Source: Vreelandella zhaodongensis | GTDB taxonomy: Bacteria; Pseudomonadota; Gammaproteobacteria; Pseudomonadales; Halomonadaceae | Assembly: GCF_013415115.1 (NCBI RefSeq) | Contig: NZ_JACCDD010000003.1 | Location: forward strand, 248,001-312,000 | Direction: 5' to 3' | Length of the DNA stretch: 64,000 nt | Part shown: piece after piece, positions 56,345 through 64,000 of the stretch | How the letters are laid out: the number at the start of each line of letters is the position of its first letter | Numbering within the stretch: position 1 is the first letter of the stretch | The notes under the pieces: generated by a model | What the model saw: the letters and a program-made list of their open reading frames with translations, nothing else | Database searches by the model: none | What the model was told of the DNA's origin: nothing | Made by a program: the position numbers and the translations under genes

Positions 56345-57349
56345 CTAAAGCGTTTTACCCAGCTCAACCCGATAACCTAAGTCCATGACCGGCTGTTCGA
56401 GTGCTTCGCCACGAATACGCGACAGCAGCGCTTTCGCGGCGGCTTCGCCAATGGCTTGCCGGGGGGTGATAACACTAGCAAGGCGTGGGCTCATCGCCTG
56501 GCCAACATCGTGGCCGTGGAACCCAGCAATCGCCATCTGTTCAGGCACGCTGACACCGTGGCGCAAACACTCAAAGTAAGCCCCCACCGCAACATCGTCG
56601 TTGGTGCAGAAAATGCCATCGGCACTGGGGTAGTCACGCTGAATTTGCTGCATCAGCGCCGCCCCGACGCTATAGGAAGAGCGCTGACTGCTCTGTAGCG
56701 TTACCGGCGCTAAGCCATGCTCTTCCATGGCCTGGCGATACCCTTGCTCACGCTGGCGTGTCCGCTCATCCAGCCGCACAGCGAGATAAATCACCTGACG
56801 CCTGCCACGGTGAATCATCTCACTGACCATATCGTAAGCGGCCTGCACGTTATCGTAACCCACCGCCTGCTGCAGTGGTGGGCGACGGGTATCCATAATT
56901 TCCACAATAGGAATACCCGCGGTCTCCAACATCCGCAGGCTACGTGGCGTGTGATCGCGGTCAGACAAGATGACGCCATCCACATTATAAGAGAGCAGCG
57001 AGGCCAAACTGCGCTCTTCAAGCTCAGGGCTGTAACCGTAGTGAGAGAGCATCAAGTGATAACCAGCAGGCTCGGTGTACGCTTCGATACCGACAATGAC
57101 ATCAGCAAATACCTGGTTGGTCAGCGATGGTACCAACACGCCGATAGAGTGGCTGGTAGCCCGAGAAAGTAAGTCTGGTGCCCGATTGGGAATATAGCCA
57201 ATCTGTTCAGCAACGCTAAAAATACGTTCACGAAGCCCTTCTGATACCGTATCAGGGTCCCGCAAGCAGCGACTGACGGTCATTTTTGTCGCGTCAACGC
57301 GATCAGCAATATCTTGTAATGTCGGGCGTTTTTTCTTCAATGGCGTCAC
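56345..57349 (-). CDS. gntR: LacI-family gluconate repressor
   Basis: The 334-residue repressor has the LacI helix-turn-helix (TLQDIADRVDATKMTVSRCL), hinge and periplasmic-binding-like core (SIGVLVPSLTNQVFADVIVG; GIFCTNDDVAVGA). It resembles E. coli GntR, which is released by gluconate. The start is GTG. It follows gntK by 91 bp with a hairpin between. A GntR-type palindrome lies before the TRAP genes at 61135-61148, so this local repressor should control that operon. Confidence 0.9.
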   Translation of the reverse strand: MTPLKKKRPTLQDIADRVDATKMTVSRCLRDPDTVSEGLRERIFSVAEQIGYIPNRAPDLLSRATSHSIGVLVPSLTNQVFADVIVGIEAYTEPAGYHLMLSHYGYSPELEERSLASLLSYNVDGVILSDRDHTPRSLRMLETAGIPIVEIMDTRRPPLQQAVGYDNVQAAYDMVSEMIHRGRRQVIYLAVRLDERTRQREQGYRQAMEEHGLAPVTLQSSQRSSYSVGAALMQQIQRDYPSADGIFCTNDDVAVGAYFECLRHGVSVPEQMAIAGFHGHDVGQAMSPRLASVITPRQAIGEAAAKALLSRIRGEALEQPVMDLGYRVELGKTL

Positions 57350-57387
57350 TGACTGTTCTGTTAAGTGCGTAAGTCTGTTAAATGCGC

Positions 57388-57420
57388 AGGGGCCATACCA
57401 TAGCGAATAGTACGGCCCCT
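57388..57420. other. Hairpin between gntK and gntR
   Basis: AGGGGCC (57388-57394) and GGCCCCT (57414-57420) form a 7-bp stem with a partly paired loop. No T run follows on the minus strand. It may lower gntR expression relative to gntK or protect the upstream mRNA. Confidence 0.5.
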
Positions 57421-57440
57421 CGCCTATCCCATCCTTTAGC

Positions 57441-57965
57441 CTAATGAACGCGTAACGTAGGCGCTAGCGCCGCCGTGAAGCGCTTGACAATCTCGTCAGG
57501 CGAGAGCGCAATGGACACGGTCAACGCCTCATCACTGCTTGGCGGCTCTAAATCGGCAAGCTGGCTCGCCAGCATACTATCACCTTTAAAGAAGTGCCCT
57601 GCCCTGGCTTCTAGCCGCTCACGCAGCAGCGCGTGGCTTCCTTCTAGATACAAAACACGCAGCTCGGGGTCACCTTCACGCAGGCGATCCCGATAGCGTT
57701 TTTTAAGGCCGGAACAGGCGATGACCACAGATGCATGACGCGCTTTATGGGCCGCAAACAAGTTAGCAAGCGTTGCTAGCCAGTCTCGACGATCACCGTC
57801 GTTGAGTGGCGTGCCGCTAGCCATTTTCGCCACATTGGCTGGTGAATGATGGTCATCACCGTCAATAAACGTTGCGCCCAGTTCTGCCGCTAGCTGCTTT
57901 CCCACATGGGATTTCCCTGACCCAGAAACGCCCATGACAAGAATACGATGCGATGGCTTATTCAC
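57441..57965 (-). CDS. gntK: Gluconokinase
   Basis: The 174-residue P-loop kinase phosphorylates gluconate to 6-phosphogluconate. Walker A is GVSGSGKS at 12-19, with FIDGDDHHSPANVAKMASGTPLNDGDR in parts forming the substrate loop and IACSGLKKRYRD. The start is GTG (57963-57965) with GGAG 6 nt before it. It follows the TRAP permease genes by 12 bp and precedes gntR. Confidence 0.95.
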   Translation of the reverse strand: MNKPSHRILVMGVSGSGKSHVGKQLAAELGATFIDGDDHHSPANVAKMASGTPLNDGDRRDWLATLANLFAAHKARHASVVIACSGLKKRYRDRLREGDPELRVLYLEGSHALLRERLEARAGHFFKGDSMLASQLADLEPPSSDEALTVSIALSPDEIVKRFTAALAPTLRVH

Positions 57966-57977
57966 TCGATGCTCCTA

Positions 57978-59258
57978 TCAATTGCCGCGCACGGCAGTAA
58001 GGTCAGGCAACCAAGTAACAATGCCAGGGAACGCAATCAGCACCACCAGAACAACGATCAAGGCGGCATAGTAAGGCAGCATGGCTTTTACCAGGGACTC
58101 CATGGAGACCTTACCGACACCACACCCCACGTATAGGCAGGTGCCAACCGGCGGGGTCAACAGCCCAATACCTAAAATAAAGGCCATTAGAACGCCAAAG
58201 TAAGCGGCATCAACACCTACCGATGTCACGATCGGCGCAAGCATTGGCGCCATAATCACCATGGCTGGCGTTAGATCCATCACGAACCCCACCAACAGCA
58301 GTAGCCCCGCCACAATCAGCAGCAGCAAAAACGGTTCTTGAGTAATTGCCTGCACTTGGCGCACTAAGGTTTGTGGAACCATGTTAATGGTTAAAAACCA
58401 GGCAATAACGGTGGCAAATGCCAGCAGCATCATCACCATGCCGGTGAGCCTTGCCGTGCGAATTAACATACCGCCCAACTCGCTGAGCTTAAATTCACGG
58501 TATACCAGCAGAGAAATGGCCAGTGAATAAAGTAACGCCGCAACGGCTGCTTCGGTGGCGGTAAACACGCCACCAATAATGCCGCCAATCACGATCACAG
58601 GAAGTGCCAGAGCTAGCCAAGCATCTTTAAACGCTTTCCATAAGCGATCCCAACGGAATTGGCGAACACCGCCCCCCTGTTTACTCGCCAAAATAAAAGT
58701 GGTCACCATCAACGCAGCACCAATCAACAGGCCTGGAACAATCCCCGCAATAAACAGACGACTGATCGACGTCTCGGTAACAATGCCATATAAAATAAGC
58801 GGTATAGATGGTGGGATAATAATGCCAATCACCGACGACACGGTGTTAATCGCCGTGGCGTTTGCAGCGGTGTAGCCTTGCTGTTTCATTGATGGAATCA
58901 TCATGGCACCGGTGGCTGCGGTATCCGCTACCGCTGAGCCGCTGATCCCGCCAAAAAACATTGAACCGGCAATAGCTACCTGGCCAAGCCCACCGCGCAC
59001 AAAGCCAACCAACGCACCCGCAAGCTCCATCAAACGTCGTGCAATACCGCCGTTGCTCATCACTTCACCGACGAGGATAAAGAATGGAATCGCCAGCAGC
59101 GGAAAGCTGTTCACACCCCGGATTGACTGCTCAATCATAATCGATAGCGGGATATCAGAGAGCACCGCCATCACCAGAGCAGCCACCCCTAGACCAAACG
59201 CAATTGGCAAACCAATCACAATAGACGCCAATAAGATGGCGAGAAAAATCCACAGCAT
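57978..59258 (-). CDS. TRAP transporter large permease (DctM type), probable gluconate uptake
   Basis: The 426-residue membrane protein has about 12 helices, beginning MLWIFLAILLASIVIGLPIA. GGISGSAVADTAATGAMMIPSM is the conserved TRAP sequence. It uses the sodium gradient, which suits a halophile. It starts two bases after the small-permease gene. Confidence 0.92.
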   Translation of the reverse strand: MLWIFLAILLASIVIGLPIAFGLGVAALVMAVLSDIPLSIMIEQSIRGVNSFPLLAIPFFILVGEVMSNGGIARRLMELAGALVGFVRGGLGQVAIAGSMFFGGISGSAVADTAATGAMMIPSMKQQGYTAANATAINTVSSVIGIIIPPSIPLILYGIVTETSISRLFIAGIVPGLLIGAALMVTTFILASKQGGGVRQFRWDRLWKAFKDAWLALALPVIVIGGIIGGVFTATEAAVAALLYSLAISLLVYREFKLSELGGMLIRTARLTGMVMMLLAFATVIAWFLTINMVPQTLVRQVQAITQEPFLLLLIVAGLLLLVGFVMDLTPAMVIMAPMLAPIVTSVGVDAAYFGVLMAFILGIGLLTPPVGTCLYVGCGVGKVSMESLVKAMLPYYAALIVVLVVLIAFPGIVTWLPDLTAVRGN

Positions 59259-59260
59259 AA

Positions 59261-59887
59261 TTAGCGCTCCCCTGGTAAGTCAGTCGGTTGGCGATGCGGT
59301 TGACGAATTACATCCACACTGACCCACATGCGCCAGAGCGATACCGCTGCAATAAAAATGACGCACAACACCAACGAAAGGCTGACCAAGTTTAGCGGCA
59401 CGCCCATGATGGCGGAGCGTCCGCTTGAGCGCGTGAGCACTTGATATCCCCCCCACATCATCACCAGCATTAGCCCAGTAATAATCAGGTGCTGTAAGAA
59501 ATAGAGCATGTGCGCAACGCGCAACGGCAAACGCCTTACTAGCGCATCAACAGCAATGTGCTCATAGCGTGCAAACGCTGCCGCTGCGCCAATAAAGACC
59601 AGCCAAATAAACAGCATACGCGCCAATTCATCGACCCAAGGCAGTGAATGATTAAACACAGAACGGCCGACGACATTACTGGAAACCGCCACAATCAGCG
59701 CCGCCAAAATAGCGCCAATCAAATACTCCATAGCGAGTGTTAACCAGCGAAACAGCACAGGCCCCTGGCGTGTCTCAGTATCAATCTCAAGCAGCTTGCG
59801 ATTAGGGTCATTCAAATAAACCGACGGATCTTCCAACGTCGGTGCTGTAGAGGTCACCGCATTTGGGGGAGTAGAGGAGGTAGTCAT
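59261..59887 (-). CDS. TRAP transporter small permease (DctQ type)
   Basis: The 208-residue protein has four helices after a hydrophilic N-terminus of about 50 residues, longer than usual. LPWVDELARMLFIWLVFIGAAAA is the family core, and LGVGVVSL-like end segments follow. ATG 59885-59887 has GGAG 6 nt upstream; the frame extends 17 codons further. Confidence 0.9.
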   Translation of the reverse strand: MTTSSTPPNAVTSTAPTLEDPSVYLNDPNRKLLEIDTETRQGPVLFRWLTLAMEYLIGAILAALIVAVSSNVVGRSVFNHSLPWVDELARMLFIWLVFIGAAAAFARYEHIAVDALVRRLPLRVAHMLYFLQHLIITGLMLVMMWGGYQVLTRSSGRSAIMGVPLNLVSLSLVLCVIFIAAVSLWRMWVSVDVIRQPHRQPTDLPGER

Positions 59888-59959
59888 AAGAACTCCGAGG
59901 GGCACTGACAAGCTGGGCAGGCGTGTGGACCTGCCCATTGGCGCGTGATACGTCGCAGC

Positions 59960-61033
59960 TTAGTTGCTGTTTTCTTCCACGATTTGCTGGATTTCAGCGA
60001 TCAGATCTTCACCGATACGCGCCGCCCACTGTTCATAAACAGGCTGCACTGCATCTTGGAAAGCAGCTAACTGGTCATCATCTAAGCGAGTGATTTGCAT
60101 ACCGCGTGCTTCTAACTGTTCACGCGACCAGTCGTCATACTCGGCAGAGAGTTGGATTTCGTACTCAGCCGACTGACGGGCGGCCTCAAGTACCAGCTCT
60201 TGATACTCCGGTGCCATACGGTTCCAGGTACGCTCGGAAAGCATCATGATAAATGGCGTATACACATGGCGTGTTTCAGTGCCGTAGTCCTGCACTTCAT
60301 TGAAGTTAGAGGTCAGGATGGTGCTCCACGGGTTTTCCTGGCCGTCCACAACACCTTGCTCAAGCGCCGAAAATAGCTCACCGAAGGCCATTGGCGTCGG
60401 GTTAGCACCTAACGCCTCCCAAATGGCTAAGTGCACTGGGTTTTCCATCGTACGAACACTGAGTCCACGCACATCCAAGCCAGCAACATCCTCAGGTGAT
60501 TCAACTGGTCGTGCACTGTTAGACAGCTGGCGATAACCGTTTTCTGAGAACGTCAGTGCTTTTAGGCCTGTGCCCTCAAACGCATCCAGCATTCCCTGAG
60601 CCACGTCACTCTGCATCACAGCAACCGCTGCTTCACGGCTCGGCAACAGGAATGGAAGGTCAAACACGGAGAGCGCTTGCACATAACCGGTAGTGGCCGA
60701 GCTTGAAGGATAGGTCATATCCAGCGTGCCGGTTTGCAGCATTTCCATCATTTGGACATCGTCGCCCAACTGGCTGTTGGGGAAAACATTGACCGTAATA
60801 CGACCATCCGTACGCTGCTCAAGAATTTCACCGAAGTACTGGCTAGAGAGAAACTGCGGCGATGTTTCGGATAGGCCAATGCCCATGCGTAAGGTGTGAC
60901 TTCCGTGATCAGCCACTACTTCGCCTTCAATTGCAGGAGGATCAGAAAGTTCAGGGCTTTGAGCATGTGCCATGCCAAAAGTCAGAGTGGTCGCACCGAC
61001 CAGCGTAAGCGTGCTGCGCCAAATCGTTGTCAT
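59960..61033 (-). CDS. TRAP transporter substrate-binding protein (DctP type)
   Basis: The 357-residue periplasmic protein has a signal peptide ending in AHAQ. Family sequences include GRITVNVFPNSQLGDDVQMME, the arginine of DVRGLSVRTMENPVH that binds the carboxylate, and EQGVVDGQENPWSTI. Gluconate or a related aldonate is likely because gntK and gntR are in the same cluster. GGAG lies 8 nt before the ATG. The GntR palindrome lies about 100 bp upstream. Confidence 0.92.
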   Translation of the reverse strand: MTTIWRSTLTLVGATTLTFGMAHAQSPELSDPPAIEGEVVADHGSHTLRMGIGLSETSPQFLSSQYFGEILEQRTDGRITVNVFPNSQLGDDVQMMEMLQTGTLDMTYPSSSATTGYVQALSVFDLPFLLPSREAAVAVMQSDVAQGMLDAFEGTGLKALTFSENGYRQLSNSARPVESPEDVAGLDVRGLSVRTMENPVHLAIWEALGANPTPMAFGELFSALEQGVVDGQENPWSTILTSNFNEVQDYGTETRHVYTPFIMMLSERTWNRMAPEYQELVLEAARQSAEYEIQLSAEYDDWSREQLEARGMQITRLDDDQLAAFQDAVQPVYEQWAARIGEDLIAEIQQIVEENSN

Positions 61034-61134
61034 GACGTTATCTCCAGAATAGTCGTTGTTGTTGGTTGGCTATTTACCGACAGGCTATCGAATCGTATCG
61101 GCCATCAGATTTGCAGTTTATGTTCCAACAAATT

Positions 61135-61148
61135 TGTTACCGGTAACA
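61135..61148. promoter_or_regulatory. GntR operator upstream of the gluconate TRAP operon
   Basis: TGTTACCGGTAACA is a perfect 14-bp palindrome that equals the core of the E. coli GntR/GntH operator (ATGTTACCGGTAACAT, from memory). It lies 101 bp upstream of the binding-protein ATG and 3.8 kb from the local gntR gene. The promoter itself cannot be fixed; a CATAAA about 18 bp downstream of TTACCG on the minus strand is one possibility. Confidence 0.85.
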
Positions 61149-61283
61149 TACGATAGGTGAAGGCTAGCCATCGCAACACTCGGTGTCAAAACAAAACTGC
61201 TGACTTACGACCAACGTCTAGGGATAGCCACTTACGACCTTGCACGCTACATTACGTGCTATGCACCCTGTCTCGGAGTCGAC

Positions 61284-61733
61284 ATGCCTGCGCAAGACCC
61301 TTGTAGTGAACTAGAGCTAGATCACCAGCTCTGCTTTGCGCTGTATTCAACATCACTGATGATGACCAAAGTTTATAAGCCTCTGCTCAAAGAGCTAGGA
61401 CTCACTTACCCACAATACCTTGCCATGCTGGTGCTCTGGCAAGAAGATGGACTGACGGTAGGTGCCCTAAGCAAACGCCTACTAACAGACCCAGGCTCGT
61501 TGACGCCGCTGTTAAAACGGCTTGAAAGTGACCAGTTACTTATCCGCCAGCGTAGCCTCCAAGATGAGCGTGTCGTCGAATTATTCCTGACAGAGAAAGG
61601 CCGTTCGCTACGTGAACAGGCTCGCCATATTCCCAGTTGCGTTGTCAACGCCAGCGCAAAATCGGTGGAAACACTAACCCAATTGAAAGAGGATCTAGTC
61701 CAACTGCGCGAAAGCTTACAAAAGATCAAGTAG
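61284..61733 (+). CDS. ohrR: MarR-family organic-hydroperoxide sensor OhrR
   Basis: The 149-residue repressor has the reactive cysteine in LELDHQLCFALYSTS (C17) and the winged helix LTVGALSKRLLTDPGSLTPLLKRLE. Oxidation by organic peroxides releases ohr. GGAG lies 6 nt before the ATG. A perfect GCACG/CGTGC inverted repeat (61242-61246 and 61255-61259) lies 25-42 bp upstream and may be an autoregulatory site. ohr follows by 125 bp. Confidence 0.93.
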   Translation: MPAQDPCSELELDHQLCFALYSTSLMMTKVYKPLLKELGLTYPQYLAMLVLWQEDGLTVGALSKRLLTDPGSLTPLLKRLESDQLLIRQRSLQDERVVELFLTEKGRSLREQARHIPSCVVNASAKSVETLTQLKEDLVQLRESLQKIK

Positions 61734-61777
61734 CCGTCTGAATGCCGCATAGGATGCTCGCTTTTTTGGCAACTTAC

Positions 61778-61806
61778 TTGCGCACTAAATAAAGCTGCAC
61801 TAAATT
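61778..61806 (+). promoter_or_regulatory. Putative ohr promoter with GCACTAAAT direct repeats
   Basis: TTGCGC (61778-61783) and TAAATT (61801-61806) are separated by 17 bp. GCACTAAAT occurs twice (61782-61790 and 61797-61805), 15 bp apart, over the promoter. This could be the OhrR site, but it is unlike the TACAATT palindromes reported for Bacillus, so the link is weak. Confidence 0.35.
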
Positions 61807-61858
61807 AAAACCCCAAGCACGAGTTTGGCCCATAACAACCACGTATAGGAAATGATCT

Positions 61859-62284
61859 ATGTCTATTGAAACAGTTGCTTACCGCGCACACGCTCATGCC
61901 ACTGGCGGCCGCGAGGGTCACGCTAAATCTTCTGACGGCGTGCTGGACATAAAACTCAGCACACCTAAAGAGCTAGGTGGCGCAGGTGGTGAAGGCACCA
62001 ACCCCGAACAGCTGTTTGCTGCGGGCTACTCTGCTTGCTTTTTAGGCGCGTTAAAGCACGTAGCAAGCCAGGAAAAAGTGACCCTGCCTGAGGATACCCA
62101 GATCGATGGCAGTGTGGGTATTGGCGCCATCCCCACCGGCTTCGGTATTGAAGTTGAGCTGAAAATCAGCTTGCCTGGTCTTGAAAAAGACGCTGCCCAA
62201 ACACTGGTCGACAAAGCTCATATTGTTTGTCCCTACTCCAACGCTACCCGCGGAAATATCGATGTGACACTGACGCTAGTTTAA
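61859..62284 (+). CDS. ohr: Organic hydroperoxide resistance protein Ohr
   Basis: The 141-residue thiol peroxidase reduces organic and lipid hydroperoxides with lipoyl-protein electrons. The peroxidatic cysteine is in [13 protein letters not shown] and the resolving one in [13 protein letters not shown]. The invariant arginine is probably in [12 protein letters not shown]. It is separately promoted from ohrR. The stop overlaps the convergent racemase-like gene by 4 bp. Confidence 0.95.
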   Translation: MSIETVAYRAHAHATGGREGHAKSSDGVLDIKLSTPKELGGAGGEGTNPEQLFAAGYSACFLGALKHVASQEKVTLPEDTQIDGSVGIGAIPTGFGIEVELKISLPGLEKDAAQTLVDKAHIVCPYSNATRGNIDVTLTLV

Positions 62285-62976
62285 TTACCTAGCGCCCAAG
62301 CCACCGCTTTGCTTGCGTGCAGAGCGGTGGTGTCATAAAGGGGTATTTGGGTGTGTTTCTGCTCAACCAACAGCGCTATCTCTGTACAGCCAAGAATCAC
62401 GGCCTGTGCGCCCTGCTGATGAAGCGATGCAATAATATCCAAATACCGCTGACGCGATACGTCGTTGATATGGCCATGGCACAGTTCATCGAAAATAACC
62501 TGATGCACCTCGGCACGTTCTTGCTCATTCGGAATAACCACAGCAACCCCAAAGCGCTCTTTTAGGCGTGCCTTGTAAAAGTCCTGCTCCATCGTGAAAC
62601 GTGTGCCTATTAACCCAACCCGCGTCACGCCATCTTTCTGGCATTGCTCCCCAGTAGCATCAGCAATGTGCATAAAAGGAATCTGAATAGCGGCTTCTAT
62701 CGCAGGCGCTACGTTGTGCATGGTATTGGTGGCCAACAGCAAACACTCAGCCCCAGCCTTTTCAATACGCTTGGAGGCACTTGCAAGTAACTGGCCAGCA
62801 GTCTGCCAATCGCCCTGTTTTTGCAGCGTTTCTATCTCAGCAAAATCGACACTTACCATCACGATCTGGGCCGAGTGAAAGCCGCCGAGGGCCCGATTAA
62901 TCCCTTGGTTCAGCGCCTGATAATAGCTTTGTGTCGACTCCCAACTCATTCCGCCCAATACGCCAATAACGCGCAT
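62281..62976 (-). CDS. Aspartate/glutamate racemase-family protein (YgeA-like)
   Basis: The 231-residue protein has the pattern [27 protein letters not shown] (the first cysteine position is threonine) and [11 protein letters not shown] with the second cysteine. YgeA-type enzymes are broad-spectrum, low-activity racemases that also have one threonine in place of a cysteine. The substrate is not certain. It has no operon partner. Confidence 0.85.
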   Translation of the reverse strand: MRVIGVLGGMSWESTQSYYQALNQGINRALGGFHSAQIVMVSVDFAEIETLQKQGDWQTAGQLLASASKRIEKAGAECLLLATNTMHNVAPAIEAAIQIPFMHIADATGEQCQKDGVTRVGLIGTRFTMEQDFYKARLKERFGVAVVIPNEQERAEVHQVIFDELCHGHINDVSRQRYLDIIASLHQQGAQAVILGCTEIALLVEQKHTQIPLYDTTALHASKAVAWALGN

Positions 62977-63145
62977 AACCCACTCTCCTTGATAGATATC
63001 TGTTTATTAACAGGCTAATAACCCGCTATCCTTTTAACAGCGTTATACGGCCCGCATAAAGACTGACCATAACGACTAGACAGGTATACAACATCGGGTG
63101 AGTCGCTGCACCGCCCCTTTTCACTTGATTAAGAGAGAGGAAAAC

Positions 63146-64000
63146 ATGAGCGACAACACGACCTATACGCCACCGCGGGTTTGGACATGGGAGCCTGGTA
63201 ACGGTGGAAAATTCGCTAACATCAATCGCCCTGTAGCAGGCGCGACTCATGAGAAAGCACTACCCGTGGGTAAGCATCCGCTGCAGCTTTACTCTCTTGC
63301 AACACCCAACGGCGTAAAAGTCACGGTAATGCTTGAAGAGCTACTGGAACAGGGAATGAAGCAAGCTGAATACGACGCTCACCTGATACAGATAGGCGAA
63401 GGTGATCAGTTTGGCAGCGGCTTTGTTGAGGTAAACCCCAACTCTAAAATTCCTGCGCTAATGGATCACAGCACTGCTCCGCCCCAGCGGGTATTTGAAT
63501 CAGGTGCGATTCTGCTTTATTTAGCCGAGAAATTTGGTGCGTTCTTACCCAACGATCCAGCGAAGCGAACCGAGTGCCTGTCCTGGTTATTTTGGCAAAT
63601 GGGCAGCGCGCCCATGCTTGGCGGTGGCTTTGGTCACTTTTATGCTTACGCACCGGAAAAATACCAGTACCCGATTGATCGCTATACCATGGAAGTGAAG
63701 CGTCAGCTTGATGTACTGGATCGCCACTTGGCAGATAACCGCTTTATGGCGGGCGATGAGTACACCATTGCGGATATGGCAATTCATCCGTGGTACGGCG
63801 CACTGGTGAAAAACCGCGTGTATGAAGCAGCTGAGTTTCTAGAAGCTCATACGTATCAGAACGTTTTACGCTGGACCGAAGAGATTGACGCGCGCCCTGC
63901 CGTTCAACGCGGCCGCATGGTCAACCGCACTTGGGGAGAACCGAGCGAACAACTCCACGAACGCCACGATGCCAGTGACTTTCCACTGCAACCCCAAGAC
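63146..64000 (+). CDS. yghU: Glutathione S-transferase YghU-type, partial at window end
   Basis: The frame begins at ATG 63146 after GAGAGG and runs open to the last base (285 codons), so only the end is missing; E. coli YghU has 288 residues. Residue agreement with YghU is high throughout: FANINRPVAGATHEK, LPVGKHPLQLYSLATPNG, FVEVNPNSKIPAL and GGGFGHFYAYAPEKYQYPID. The last residues read QLHERHDASDFPL. YghU acts as a disulfide-bond reductase with glutathione. It follows the racemase-like gene divergently. Confidence 0.93.
   Translation, partial: MSDNTTYTPPRVWTWEPGNGGKFANINRPVAGATHEKALPVGKHPLQLYSLATPNGVKVTVMLEELLEQGMKQAEYDAHLIQIGEGDQFGSGFVEVNPNSKIPALMDHSTAPPQRVFESGAILLYLAEKFGAFLPNDPAKRTECLSWLFWQMGSAPMLGGGFGHFYAYAPEKYQYPIDRYTMEVKRQLDVLDRHLADNRFMAGDEYTIADMAIHPWYGALVKNRVYEAAEFLEAHTYQNVLRWTEEIDARPAVQRGRMVNRTWGEPSEQLHERHDASDFPLQPQD

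Overview
This window looks like a chromosomal segment of a halophilic gammaproteobacterium of the Halomonas/Vreelandella group (Halomonadaceae). The evidence is gene content and order: a TCA-cycle block of Pseudomonas/Halomonas type, gltX followed by tRNA-Ala and tRNA-Glu, a PHA depolymerase with a ribbon-helix-helix regulator, a polyol ABC operon and a gluconate TRAP operon. The genus is an inference from protein resemblance. I saw no phage, insertion sequence, integron or CRISPR array; most of the window is ordinary, densely packed core and accessory metabolism.

Layout. 1-4.5 kb: a truncated GntR/UTRA regulator whose promoter lies in an 11-bp tandem-repeat array, RNase II (rnb), and a two-gene operon (RHH regulator plus PHA-depolymerase-type esterase) with its own 11-bp repeat array over the transcription start. 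4.6-18.2 kb: the TCA block sdhCDAB-sucAB-lpd-sucCD on the minus strand, divergent from gltA. 18.2-22.8 kb: a beta-hydroxyacid dehydrogenase, a DnaA-box-containing spacer, tRNA-Glu and tRNA-Ala, gltX, an XRE/S24-like regulator and a lipoprotein. 23-29.5 kb: dusA, catalase, an AstE/AspA-like deacylase, a TetR regulator, an alpha/beta hydrolase and a membrane protein. 29.7-35.8 kb: an RND efflux operon in the order outer-membrane factor, adaptor, pump. 36.3-47.1 kb: a polyol uptake and catabolism operon (SorC regulator, ABC transporter, HAD phosphatase, sorbitol-type SDR, P-loop kinase, mannitol dehydrogenase, xylulokinase). 47.2-51.8 kb: a YqfO-like protein, two Nudix hydrolases, a 2OG-Fe(II) oxygenase and a soluble PAS kinase/FixJ-type pair. 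51.8-56.3 kb: an L,D-transpeptidase, a PRC-barrel protein, an OsmC protein, an EamA transporter and a MOSC protein. 56.3-61.2 kb: gluconate regulon (gntR, gntK, TRAP transporter) with a GntR operator. 61.3-64 kb: OhrR/Ohr peroxide defence, an Asp/Glu racemase-family protein and a YghU-type glutathione transferase cut by the window end.

How it works together. The sdh-suc-lpd-gltA block supplies most of the oxidative TCA cycle. The polyol operon imports sorbitol/mannitol-like sugars, oxidises them to ketoses and phosphorylates them. The gluconate operon feeds 6-phosphogluconate to the Entner-Doudoroff or pentose-phosphate route. Regulatory links are readable directly in the DNA: one AcrR-type 18-bp motif stands both at the TetR gene and inside the RND operon promoter 8.7 kb away; a perfect GntR palindrome precedes the TRAP genes; GATC palindromes and 15-bp repeats precede the polyol genes; and two unrelated regulators (GntR-type and RHH) each have 11-bp, one-helical-turn direct-repeat arrays at their own promoters. 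I found no clearly unprecedented multi-gene system. The two repeat arrays, the RND operator pair and the two-lipoyl SucB are the most rewarding leads.
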